Shown piece by piece: positions 33,090-40,783 of a DNA stretch of 64,000 bases (positions are counted from its first letter, which is position 1; every line of letters starts with the position of its first letter). A program made the position numbers and the translations under genes. Location: contig NZ_JBNCMT010000004.1 in assembly GCF_049846925.1 (NCBI RefSeq), positions 148,465-212,464 on the forward strand. Direction: 5' to 3'. The stretch is from Brevibacillus_H sp049846925. GTDB taxonomy: Bacteria; Bacillota; Bacilli; Brevibacillales; Brevibacillaceae. The notes beneath the pieces are model-generated. The model saw only the letters and a list, made by a program, of their open reading frames with translations. It was not told where the DNA came from and did no database searches.

Positions 33090-34670
33090 TTATTCAGCAA
33101 TTGGTCCAGCTTTTGCGATGTCTGCTGCATTCGGAAATTTCTTAGCGAAGTTCTCAGCAAAACGGCTAGCCAGTTCACGAGCTTGCTTGTCGTATGCACC
33201 TTTATCTTCCCACGTGTTGCGTGGTTGAAGAACGTCAGCAGGGACACCTGGGCAAGACGTTGGAACATGTACCCCAAATACAGGATCGTTCATGAATTCT
33301 GCTTTCTCCAATTCACCGTTGAGAGCAGCAGTAACCATAGCACGAGTATATTTCAGGTTCATACGATGTCCAATACCTACTGGTCCGCCAGTCCAACCTG
33401 TGTTCACAAGGTAAACACGTGCATTTTGTTCATCGATTTTCTTTCCAAGCATCTCAGCATAGACTACTGGACGAAGTGGCAGGAATGGAGAACCGAAGCA
33501 AGTGGAGAATTCGGTTTGCGGGGTAGTAACGCCACGCTCCGTACCAGCCATTTTGCTTGTGTAACCGGACAAGAAGTGATACATTGCTTGTTCTTTGCTC
33601 AATTTGGAGATTGGTGGAATCACACCAAAAGAGTCAGCAGTCAAGAAGATGATTACGTCAGGATGTCCGCCTACACCAGGAATCACTGCACCAGGGATCA
33701 TCTCGACTGGATAAGCTGCACGAGTATTTTCTGTATATTTATCGCTGTCGTAGTTTGCCGTACGAGTATCTGCATTTACCTCGACGTTCTCCAAAACAGT
33801 ACCAAAGTTGATTGCTTTCCAAATTTGCGGTTCGCCTTCCTCAGAAAGCTTGATGCATTTTGCATAGCAACCGCCTTCGATATTGAACACGCCGTTATCA
33901 GACCAGCCATGCTCATCATCACCGATCAGGAAACGGTTCGGGTCAGCAGACAAAGTAGTCTTTCCTGTTCCGGACAGTCCGAAGAAAAGAGCAACATCGC
34001 CTTCTTTCCCTACGTTTGCAGAGCAGTGCATGGAAAGCACGTTTTGCTCAGGAAGAAGGAAGTTCATCACGCTGAAGATCGATTTTTTCATTTCACCCGC
34101 ATACTCGGTTCCACCGATCAGTACGGTTTTCTTTTCAAAGCTTATAATAATGAAGGTTTCGGAATTTGTTCCGTGTACCTCAGGGTTCGCTTTATACGTT
34201 GGAGCATAAATCACAGTAAACTCAGCCTGGTGGTTCGCAAGTTCTTCAGATGTTGGACGAATGAACAATTGATGAGCAAACAGGTTGTGCCAAGCATATT
34301 CATTCACGACACGAATTGGCAATCGGTAAGCAAGTTCAGCTCCTGCGAATCCATCGAATACGTACAGTTCTTTTTGTGCGAGATAATCAAGAACATCTGC
34401 ATGCAGCTTGTCGAACTTCTCAACAGAGATAGGTTGGTTAACCGGGCCCCAGTTAATTTTATCGTGTACGGATGCTTCATCAACTACAAATTTGTCTTTT
34501 GGTGAACGACCCGTAAACTTACCAGTCAACGTGTTGAGAGCTCCTTTATCAGTGAGAATGCCTTCTCCCCGCTTGAGTGCCGCTTCAACAAGCAGTGGAA
34601 CTGATAAGTTGTAATTTGCTTTTGTATTAGCTAACACGTCAGCTAGTTGTTTTACTGTCTTCGTTTCCAT
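33090..34670 (-). CDS. pckA: Phosphoenolpyruvate carboxykinase (ATP)
   Basis: 526 residues, the normal length. The ATP-type signature is clear: ALFFGLSGTGKTTLSADP (kinase P-loop), FNIEGGCYAKCIKL, GKFTGRSPKDKF and LVNTGWTGGPVGIGHRM. It converts oxaloacetate to PEP, the first gluconeogenic step. I start it at ATG 34670 after AAGGAGAACG; the frame is open for nine more codons from a TTG without a signal. The upstream minus strand shows TATACT as a possible -10 box. It is monocistronic. Confidence 0.97.
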   Translation of the reverse strand: METKTVKQLADVLANTKANYNLSVPLLVEAALKRGEGILTDKGALNTLTGKFTGRSPKDKFVVDEASVHDKINWGPVNQPISVEKFDKLHADVLDYLAQKELYVFDGFAGAELAYRLPIRVVNEYAWHNLFAHQLFIRPTSEELANHQAEFTVIYAPTYKANPEVHGTNSETFIIISFEKKTVLIGGTEYAGEMKKSIFSVMNFLLPEQNVLSMHCSANVGKEGDVALFFGLSGTGKTTLSADPNRFLIGDDEHGWSDNGVFNIEGGCYAKCIKLSEEGEPQIWKAINFGTVLENVEVNADTRTANYDSDKYTENTRAAYPVEMIPGAVIPGVGGHPDVIIFLTADSFGVIPPISKLSKEQAMYHFLSGYTSKMAGTERGVTTPQTEFSTCFGSPFLPLRPVVYAEMLGKKIDEQNARVYLVNTGWTGGPVGIGHRMNLKYTRAMVTAALNGELEKAEFMNDPVFGVHVPTSCPGVPADVLQPRNTWEDKGAYDKQARELASRFAENFAKKFPNAADIAKAGPIAE

Positions 34671-34837
34671 GTAACGTTCTCCTTCCCCGCTGTCCAAAGT
34701 GGGTTTCTATTCGTTAGTTAAGATGTAATTAGTATAACACATTTAACGAATTAAGCTACATAATTTTATAAACTAATCCGAAAAAATTTATTATAGGCTG
34801 TCCAATTGTGTCCAAAAAGGAGGACGAACATCCTCTA

Positions 34838-35296
34838 TTAACGAATTTGTGCCCTCTTATAGATGAAGTCTACCTTCTCAGCCAGGCCTCTGATCTGGTT
34901 GCCGTGCAGTTGATAATAAATATCTCGCCCGTCTTCTCGCTCGAAAAGAATACGGACTCGCCCTTTATCACCAATAACCTTCTTTATTTGACTTGCGGAT
35001 AGAGTTAGGAAAGGAAATCCTTGTTCTGTAAAACCAATGAAAACAGAATCACCATACACGATGACGTCAAACTCGGCCTCATGACGTTCGTCGTCTGCAA
35101 CAATTGTCTGAGCTTTGCCCTTCCAAAGCGGCTGTTCGAATCCTTCCTCATCACGGATCTGAAGTACAGGGCTATTGTGTTCCTGCTCCTGCCGCTTCCG
35201 TTTCTCTTCTCGTTGACGTGCGAATGAGAAGAGGCCCCACAAAAAGACGGCGATACTGATAAACAGCGCAATATAGAGCCAATCAGCAGCTTCCAT
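34838..35296 (-). CDS. Membrane-anchored protein of unknown function
   Basis: 152 residues. One N-terminal helix (WLYIALFISIAVFLWGLFSF) is followed by a charged RQREEKRKRQEQEH stretch. A ~100-residue cytoplasmic-type beta-rich domain then follows (VLQIRDEEGFEQPLWKG, GDSVFIGFTEQGFPFLTLSASQIKKVIG). I know no family for it. The ATG at 35296 follows GAGAGGTAG and stands four bases after the stop of the upstream amidohydrolase gene, so the two are probably cotranscribed. Confidence 0.75.
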   Translation of the reverse strand: MEAADWLYIALFISIAVFLWGLFSFARQREEKRKRQEQEHNSPVLQIRDEEGFEQPLWKGKAQTIVADDERHEAEFDVIVYGDSVFIGFTEQGFPFLTLSASQIKKVIGDKGRVRILFEREDGRDIYYQLHGNQIRGLAEKVDFIYKRAQIR

Positions 35297-35300
35297 TTGA

Positions 35301-36428
35301 CTACCTCTCAAATGTTCTCATGACTGCACGAGTCAGTATTTCTACTCCAGTAACAAGTGCTTCTCTTTGGAAACGCATATGCGGATGATGTAATCCAGGC
35401 TGCAAATCACAACCAAGAGCCAGCATGGTTGCCTTGATATGTGGGCACTTGACTGTATAGAAGTGGAAATCTTCCGCTCCCGGGCTGACAGGCGCAGGTT
35501 TGAGTCCTTCTTCACCAAGCACGTCTACAATTGCCTTTGCCATGATTTCCTTCGCTTCTTCATGTACTTCTGCTGCAACCATCTGTGCTCCTAGTTGGAG
35601 TTCAATTGTCGCTCCATGGATACTGGCTATGCCGTCGATTAGTTTTTTCACTTTTTCTACCAAGAGATTCATCTGCTGGTTTGTTTGTGCACGCAAATCG
35701 AGTGCAAACACAGCCTTATCTGGAATGATGTTGGTGCTTTCTCCACCAGCATGAAGCTTTGTCATTTTAACCGTTGCGGGAACGACAGGGTCTACATGAA
35801 TCATCCCCAAACCGTTGACGATGGCACTGGCAACTTCGATCGCATTAATTCCCAGATGCGGTCTTGCTCCATGTGCTGCTACACCGGTAATCTCTCCGTC
35901 GATAAACATGGCTGCTCCATTGTAAATCGCCGGTCCTGCGAATCCTGCTTGCATCTCCTGAATTGGGCGCAAATGAACACCATAGAGATAATCAATGTCA
36001 TCCACAACGCCTTTTTCCACAAGCTTTAATGCACCGTCACCCTTTTCTTCAGCCGGTTGAAAAAGAATGCGGAGTGTGCCTTTTGGAGTGAATCCACTAG
36101 CCTTTAGCGCTTCTATTGTTTCAAGGATCAGCGTCATATGTGCATCGTGTCCACAGGAGTGGTTGGCTCTCCATTCCCCATCTACTTCCTGCCAAAGCGC
36201 ATCAATATCGGTACGAAGAGCAACAACAGGCTTCCCTTCTCCCCAATCTGCTACCAGCCCTGTACAGTCATCGAAGGTGGTTACTTTCAATCCCAGTTGG
36301 CGCATCCGACCTGCAAGATAGTTGGTCGTTTCAAACTCTTTCCAACTGATTTCCGGATGGGCATGAAGATGTTCAAATGTTTCCTGGATACGAGATTCAC
36401 TTGATTGAATACCCTCTTTTAGCTTCAT
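35301..36428 (-). CDS. M20 family amidohydrolase (AmhX/aminoacylase-like)
   Basis: 375 residues. The M20D metal site is present: ANHSCGHDAHM with the CGHD motif, LFQPAEEKGDGA with the paired Glu, and HLRPIQ/GVAAHGARPHLGINAIE in the dimerisation domain. Such enzymes remove N-acyl groups from amino acids or related amides, and B. subtilis AmhX is the closest by style. N-acetyl-diaminopimelate deacetylase is another M20D option, but no dap genes are adjacent. The downstream membrane protein gene is four bases away. Confidence 0.88.
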   Translation of the reverse strand: MKLKEGIQSSESRIQETFEHLHAHPEISWKEFETTNYLAGRMRQLGLKVTTFDDCTGLVADWGEGKPVVALRTDIDALWQEVDGEWRANHSCGHDAHMTLILETIEALKASGFTPKGTLRILFQPAEEKGDGALKLVEKGVVDDIDYLYGVHLRPIQEMQAGFAGPAIYNGAAMFIDGEITGVAAHGARPHLGINAIEVASAIVNGLGMIHVDPVVPATVKMTKLHAGGESTNIIPDKAVFALDLRAQTNQQMNLLVEKVKKLIDGIASIHGATIELQLGAQMVAAEVHEEAKEIMAKAIVDVLGEEGLKPAPVSPGAEDFHFYTVKCPHIKATMLALGCDLQPGLHHPHMRFQREALVTGVEILTRAVMRTFER

Positions 36429-36514
36429 GAATTATCCTCCCCTGTTACCCTGATTTCACTACCTTCGAAATCATTTTTTTCTAAATGGAATAGCAGATGC
36501 TGCGAACACCTGCA

Positions 36515-37534
36515 TTATAGCACAGGTTTTTGGCCGAAATAGGAAATACCGATAGCCTCTCTGACTTCTCTCATTGTTTCTTTTGCAATTTTTTGTGCTC
36601 TCCCAGTGCCATCAATCAGGATTTCATCGACCAGGTGCGGATTTGCTTCATATTGTTGTCTGCGCTCCCTCATCGGATCGAGTAAACGATTTAGCTGGTC
36701 TGCTGCGATTTGTTTGCACTCTACACAGCCAATTTTGCCTAGTGTGCAAGCTTGGCCGATTTCATCACACCCTGACTCATGAAAAGCCTGATGGTACATG
36801 TAGACCGGACAAACTTCGGGATGTCCTGGGTCATTTTTGTGAATGCGGGCTGGATCGGTAACAGCCCTTTTCATTTTGTCATACACTTCTTCCCGTGTGG
36901 CATCGAGTTCAATCGCATTGCCCAGACTTTTGCTCATCTTGCTCTTTCCGTCCAGTCCGGTCAGGCGGGGCACAGACCCGATCAGCGCCTGCGGTTCTCG
37001 GAAGATTGGTTGATACAATTCATTAAAACGGCGTACAATGCGTCTTGTCTGTTCAATATGAGGAATCTGGTCCTCCCCTACAGGCACCAGAGTTGCTTTG
37101 CAAAAGGTGATATCGGCTGCCTGGCTCACCGGATAGCCCAGGAATCCGTAGTTTAATTGAGTATAGCCTTTTTCTGCTGCTTCTGATTTGATCGTGGGAT
37201 TGTGACGCAAGGAATTCACGCTCACAAACATGGAAAAAAAGACAGTTAGCTCAGCAATTTCCGGGATCAGCGACTGAATGAAGATGGTCGCTTTGTTTGG
37301 GTCGATCCCCACTGCCAGATAATCCAGCGTGATCTGTCTGACATGTTCTTGAATGAGCTCTGGTCGTTCGAAGTGGGTGGTCAACGCCTGCACATCAGCT
37401 AACAGAATGAAAGTTTCATAGTCATCCTGCAGTTTCACACGATTTTGCAAGCTGCCAACATAATGGCCCAAGTGTAATTTGCCAGTTGTGCGGTCGCCTG
37501 TGAGTACTCTTTCTAGTTTTGTGGAAGTTGTCAT
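36515..37534 (-). CDS. trpS: Tryptophanyl-tRNA synthetase
   Basis: 339 residues of class I synthetase. The HIGH-type motif is GKLHLGHYVGSL and the KMSKS motif is SKMSKSLGNAIEL; PVGEDQIPHIEQTR and CKATLV are the Trp-specific binding region. I start it at ATG 37534, eight bases after AAAGGAGC, although the frame is open upstream through the repeat region. Expression is controlled by a Trp T-box leader. Unusually, a 49-bp tandem hairpin repeat lies between the T-box terminator and this start codon. Confidence 0.96.
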   Translation of the reverse strand: MTTSTKLERVLTGDRTTGKLHLGHYVGSLQNRVKLQDDYETFILLADVQALTTHFERPELIQEHVRQITLDYLAVGIDPNKATIFIQSLIPEIAELTVFFSMFVSVNSLRHNPTIKSEAAEKGYTQLNYGFLGYPVSQAADITFCKATLVPVGEDQIPHIEQTRRIVRRFNELYQPIFREPQALIGSVPRLTGLDGKSKMSKSLGNAIELDATREEVYDKMKRAVTDPARIHKNDPGHPEVCPVYMYHQAFHESGCDEIGQACTLGKIGCVECKQIAADQLNRLLDPMRERRQQYEANPHLVDEILIDGTGRAQKIAKETMREVREAIGISYFGQKPVL

Positions 37535-37627
37535 TGTGATTGCTCCTTTGTATGTTTTTTTGCGACTGTCCTTCTTTCTGTTCTGTTTCCACCACCAACC
37601 ATCGCTCATAGGCGACCACCTCCTTTC

Positions 37628-37747
37628 AACCCCACCGATAGTAGCAAATGCTGGTATCGGCGGGGACCCCGGTTTTATCCCCAACGGCTAAAGCTAGCGC
37701 TGATGCCGCCGGGGGCCCCGGTTTCAACCCCACCGATTGTAGCAATA
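37628..37747 (+). repeat. Two and a half copies of a 49-bp-period hairpin repeat
   Basis: Copies at 37630-37670 and 37679-37719, and a left half at 37728-37747, are spaced by exactly 49 bases. Each reads CCCC-A-stem-AGC-N4-GCT-stem-C-GGGG followed by a C-run. The stems differ (CCGATA/TATCGG versus CGGC/GCCG) yet still pair. It is the same family as at 50017-50059 and 56438-56530. It lies in the trpS mRNA leader, downstream of the T-box terminator. Confidence 0.85.
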
Positions 37748-37754
37748 AATGAAC

Positions 37755-38035
37755 GCAAAAAAGCCCCACATCTCAAGGGACGTGGGGCCGCGGTGCCACC
37801 CTATTTAGTCAGGAACGACTCTCTCAAAGGTTCGAACGAGATGACATCTTGTCTCTCGATAAACCCGTCTCTTGGTAACGGGGAGACACTCCCGGATTCA
37901 CCTACTGAAGACATATATCCTGTTCAGCGAATCAACTCCGAAGTCCATTCAGCGAGGGTATCGCATCGGTTCACACCAGCCACCGACTCTCTGAAACAAT
38001 ACTACCTGGCCTACTACTCTTCGTCACAGTTGATC
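37755..38035 (-). promoter_or_regulatory. T-box leader (tRNA-Trp-responsive) of trpS
   Basis: The minus strand carries the T-box consensus AGGGTGGCACCGCGG (37788-37802), a downstream terminator GCCCCAC...GTGGGGC with a T run (37756-37788), and a stem I region with AGAGAGTCGGTGG. A candidate specifier TGG (Trp) sits at 37945-37947 in GAATGGACTTCGGAG. Uncharged tRNA-Trp would stabilise the antiterminator and allow trpS expression. Confidence 0.93.
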
Positions 38036-38106
38036 AAATTTCCTTAAATTGAGTATTAGTTTATGCAAATCAGGTAGTCTTGTCAAACCCAATTTTTACG
38101 GTACCA

Positions 38107-38454
38107 TTAAACCTGTTGGGCCGTCAGACGTATGAGAGAATCGAGTTTTAACTGATCCCGAATGGAACCAACCGTCTCAATTTTCTCTTTCACATGTAAA
38201 TAAGCAAGCTCATCGCCCTGAAAAAACATTCGGATATCCTGCTCATCGCCTCGAACCAGCAAATCGTAATCGGCTTTGTCATGCCACGGTCTGAACTCCA
38301 TTCGATCAGCACTGATGACGAGCGTAAATCCTTGGTTTCGATCCTTGACAACCACCCCGACTCGGCGTTCCCAGTTGCGAGTAACAATGCGCAAAAACGA
38401 CTTCTGATTCACTCGTTCAATAAATTGTTGCAGTAATGTCTGGATCGAACTCAC
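38107..38454 (-). CDS. SCP2 sterol-transfer-family domain protein
   Basis: 115 residues with the SCP2 alpha/beta pattern: VSSIQTLLQQFIERVNQKSFLR, GVVVKDRNQGFTLVISADRMEF and DYDLLVRGDEQDIRMFFQGD. Bacterial single-domain SCP2 proteins are thought to bind lipids or other hydrophobic ligands. The start is taken as GTG 38454, nine bases after GGGGAG; a TTG at 38475 is an alternative. It lies ~90 bases downstream of the DUF1904 gene on the same strand and could be the last gene of the iron-related operon, though this is uncertain. Confidence 0.78.
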   Translation of the reverse strand: MSSIQTLLQQFIERVNQKSFLRIVTRNWERRVGVVVKDRNQGFTLVISADRMEFRPWHDKADYDLLVRGDEQDIRMFFQGDELAYLHVKEKIETVGSIRDQLKLDSLIRLTAQQV

Positions 38455-38543
38455 CGCGGACCACTCCCCAACCAATAATTACCATGGTTAGATGGTTCTT
38501 TACGGGTTGAGTCGAATCCTTTGACGAGCGGTAAGAGGCTGTG

Positions 38544-38900
38544 TCACCTATTGTCGGGTGCAGAGGCTAAGTTTTGACAACTTTTCCCGTTAATATAATA
38601 GCTGTCTTCCCGATAAGCTACGAAAGCAATCTCAACCTCAGGCAATCCCAAAGACAACACATGCTTGGTAACAGCTTCTGCAAACCGATTCCTTACCTCT
38701 GGTCCCCGTTCAAACCAGGCAACTTCAATAAACGGGAATGAGGGAACCACTTTGCCATCAAAGACACCTGTCGTTGACAAGACTTCCAAAGTAAAGTTAT
38801 CCGTTCCACACTCACAAACAAGAGCCAGTTCTTCCACCATCGGCTTGCTGATCTCACATAATTGCTCCGGTTTGATTCCGCGAATGAGTAGATGAGGCAT
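38544..38900 (-). CDS. DUF1904 family protein
   Basis: 118 residues opening MPHLLIRGIKPEQLCEISKP, followed by FPFIEVAWFERGPEVRNRFAEAVTKHV, the typical DUF1904 tautomerase-like pattern. Biochemical function is unknown. AAGGAGGATTTCC precedes the ATG. Its first 47 bases overlap the end of the upstream b-type membrane protein gene in another frame, so it is probably cotranscribed with the iron-uptake genes. Confidence 0.83.
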   Translation of the reverse strand: MPHLLIRGIKPEQLCEISKPMVEELALVCECGTDNFTLEVLSTTGVFDGKVVPSFPFIEVAWFERGPEVRNRFAEAVTKHVLSLGLPEVEIAFVAYREDSYYINGKSCQNLASAPDNR

Positions 38901-39330
38901 GGAAATCCTCCTTGAGTAAATTCTCTGCTACGTGATGATGCTGAGACTGTTTGTGGTTTTTCTTCACTGAATGCTTCCAACCATAAACCAGGCACCAGCT
39001 TCCGGCTACCACATGCAATGATACCATCCACGATACAGCAAAACCACTACGAACTGTCAGGAAGATCCCCGTACCAATTGCCACGAGCACTGTCACCAGA
39101 TAGATGATACCGGATATCTTTTTCACTTGCCCTTTTTTCGTTACTTTCATCATCTTCAGTGCATGGGTAAAAGAAACGATGAGAATCAAGCCAAGGACAC
39201 ATATACTTGTCACGATATGAACAACCAAAAGGGAAGAGTAAACCTTCCATAGACCCGGACTCGCTGGCACGAACAGGCCAAATCCGGTAACTGCTGCAAG
39301 TACCGTTAACCAAAAGGCAAGTCTAGTCAA
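38854..39330 (-). CDS. Four-helix membrane protein, probable b-type cytochrome
   Basis: 158 residues with four membrane helices. Each helix region contributes a histidine: His38 (LLVVHIVTS), His56 (VSFTHALKM), His106 (VSLHVVAG) and His120 (YGWKHSVKK), the layout of a di-haem cytochrome b561-like bundle. The C-terminal tail is His/Gln/Lys-rich and cytosolic or surface exposed. Its TTG start overlaps the pentaheme cytochrome gene stop by eight bases and follows AAGGTGATC. By position it would pass electrons from the multihaem cytochrome into the membrane pool; haem binding is inferred from His placement only. Confidence 0.68.
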   Translation of the reverse strand: MTRLAFWLTVLAAVTGFGLFVPASPGLWKVYSSLLVVHIVTSICVLGLILIVSFTHALKMMKVTKKGQVKKISGIIYLVTVLVAIGTGIFLTVRSGFAVSWMVSLHVVAGSWCLVYGWKHSVKKNHKQSQHHHVAENLLKEDFHASSTHSRNQTGAIM

Positions 39331-40783
39331 GAGTGATCACCTTCTCCTTCACATCGAGATCCGTGATTGGAAGCGTACGGTCTGTTCCCGGTGCACCAAA
39401 ATTCCGCAGCGTAACATTCGCAAAGAACTGTGGAGTAATACGATAGCGCAGTTTGGACTTGATGGTTACCTTTTTGACGTCTTTCGGCAGGGCAAAGGAA
39501 TATTCACCGTATCTGGATTCCTTCGGCGGGATCAAATTGTCTTCACGACGCTCAATTCGCCATACCTGATGATGATCAATCAATTTCCCGTTCTTGTCAT
39601 AGAACCGGGAATTAAAGATCACTGAATTTGGTTTGATCTCCAGCTTCTCATCCAGTTTTCCTGAATCAAACAGAACTTTCCCTTGTTCATCCAGAACCTC
39701 AACATCAAGCCACAACTGTCTCAAGTCTGTCGCTCCAGTCGGCAGGTTGTGCCCTGCTCCCTTGTTGGTGACCTTTACTTTGAAATCCATACGATCTGAT
39801 TTCTGCTTCACATCAACGATCTCAATTTCGGCCGCCGAACGAAGCATCTTTTCTGTCAGATCAAATAGCTTTTTATCTCCATAAAAGTGAGGCAATGCCT
39901 GATTGGCTCCAACGAAGTAGTGGCTTAATACTTTTTCCTTCACTTTACCGCCGTTTGTCGTTTGTCCACTGACCGTTTGTTTCGGCTCACCTGGCACTAC
40001 AGCCATATGGCAAGTGATACATGTTGCGAAGTCTTTTGAGCCCTGTTGACCGTATGGGCTTTTGAGCCATTCACGATAAGTATCCTGTTCGATCTTTCCA
40101 TTTGGTGCGGCCTGTGTATGGCACGTCGAGCAGTACTGTGCTTCCCGATACAACTTCGAAGATAGATCGGCAGCATGACGCTTCGGTGCTGCACGAATCA
40201 GATAATCTCTCAGTGCAGAGACGGTTTCATCGTCAAAAGGATAAGGTTTGACCCTCTCTGGTGTAAGGATATAGGAGCCGTCCGCTGGAACTCCTTGCGT
40301 AGCATTGTTATAGACTCCGCCAATCGAGTGGCAAATAATGCAGGATGTTCCTGCCTGCTCGTATTTGGCACTGGTCCATTTGGTTGCTCCGATGGAACCG
40401 GTCGCCACAGCTTCCGGTGTATGACAACTGGCACAAAACGTGATGTTGTCTTGCCCCAGATCAGGAACGGCAAACGTTTCTTCATGATTTTCATAAATCG
40501 GATCATTCACCGCTGAACGGGCATGAGCCGATACTTTCCACTCTTCAAACGAAACCTGATGACAGCTCGCACATGATTGAGAATCTGCCAACTGATGTGC
40601 TTCTATTGGATTGCCGGAAACTGTCTTGATTCCAGACAACCCGAATTCCTTGGACTGTTCTTTGGCTACGACGACTGGTGCTTCATCATCGACTTGTGTC
40701 TGTTCCCATTCGTAATAGTAGGTAAAGCCAATCAGTGCCAAGATACTGAGAAAAATCGGAAGTGCCCAGCGCTTTGCACTCAT
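39323..40783 (-). CDS. Membrane-anchored pentahaem c-type cytochrome
   Basis: 486 residues. An N-terminal anchor (ALPIFLSILALIGFTYYY) is followed by five CXXCH haem sites at about residues 71 (CASCH), 117 (CASCH), 148 (CIICH), 218 (CSTCH) and 255 (CITCH), in a cytochrome c554-like region. After residue ~300 a beta-rich, Ig-like domain follows (VKVTNKGAGHNLPTGATDL). The ATG overlaps the FTR1 permease stop by four bases. In the classical EfeUOB system this position belongs to the EfeB haem peroxidase; here a multihaem cytochrome could take electrons from Fe(II). I do not know the exact subfamily. Confidence 0.85.
   Translation of the reverse strand: MSAKRWALPIFLSILALIGFTYYYEWEQTQVDDEAPVVVAKEQSKEFGLSGIKTVSGNPIEAHQLADSQSCASCHQVSFEEWKVSAHARSAVNDPIYENHEETFAVPDLGQDNITFCASCHTPEAVATGSIGATKWTSAKYEQAGTSCIICHSIGGVYNNATQGVPADGSYILTPERVKPYPFDDETVSALRDYLIRAAPKRHAADLSSKLYREAQYCSTCHTQAAPNGKIEQDTYREWLKSPYGQQGSKDFATCITCHMAVVPGEPKQTVSGQTTNGGKVKEKVLSHYFVGANQALPHFYGDKKLFDLTEKMLRSAAEIEIVDVKQKSDRMDFKVKVTNKGAGHNLPTGATDLRQLWLDVEVLDEQGKVLFDSGKLDEKLEIKPNSVIFNSRFYDKNGKLIDHHQVWRIERREDNLIPPKESRYGEYSFALPKDVKKVTIKSKLRYRITPQFFANVTLRNFGAPGTDRTLPITDLDVKEKVITLD

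Noticed and set aside
33063..34505. 480-residue open frame antisense to pckA
   Set aside because: It is the complement of a highly conserved gene, has no ribosome site or family-like sequence, and reflects codon bias of pckA.
37628..37747. CRISPR array (regular 49-bp spacing)
   Set aside because: The whole 49-bp unit is repeated without unique spacers, it recurs singly elsewhere, and no cas genes are present.
38854..38900. Overlap of the b-type membrane protein and DUF1904 genes as a sign that one is spurious
   Set aside because: Both show good sequence features and DUF1904 has a perfect AAGGAGG site; the overlap affects only a low-complexity tail.
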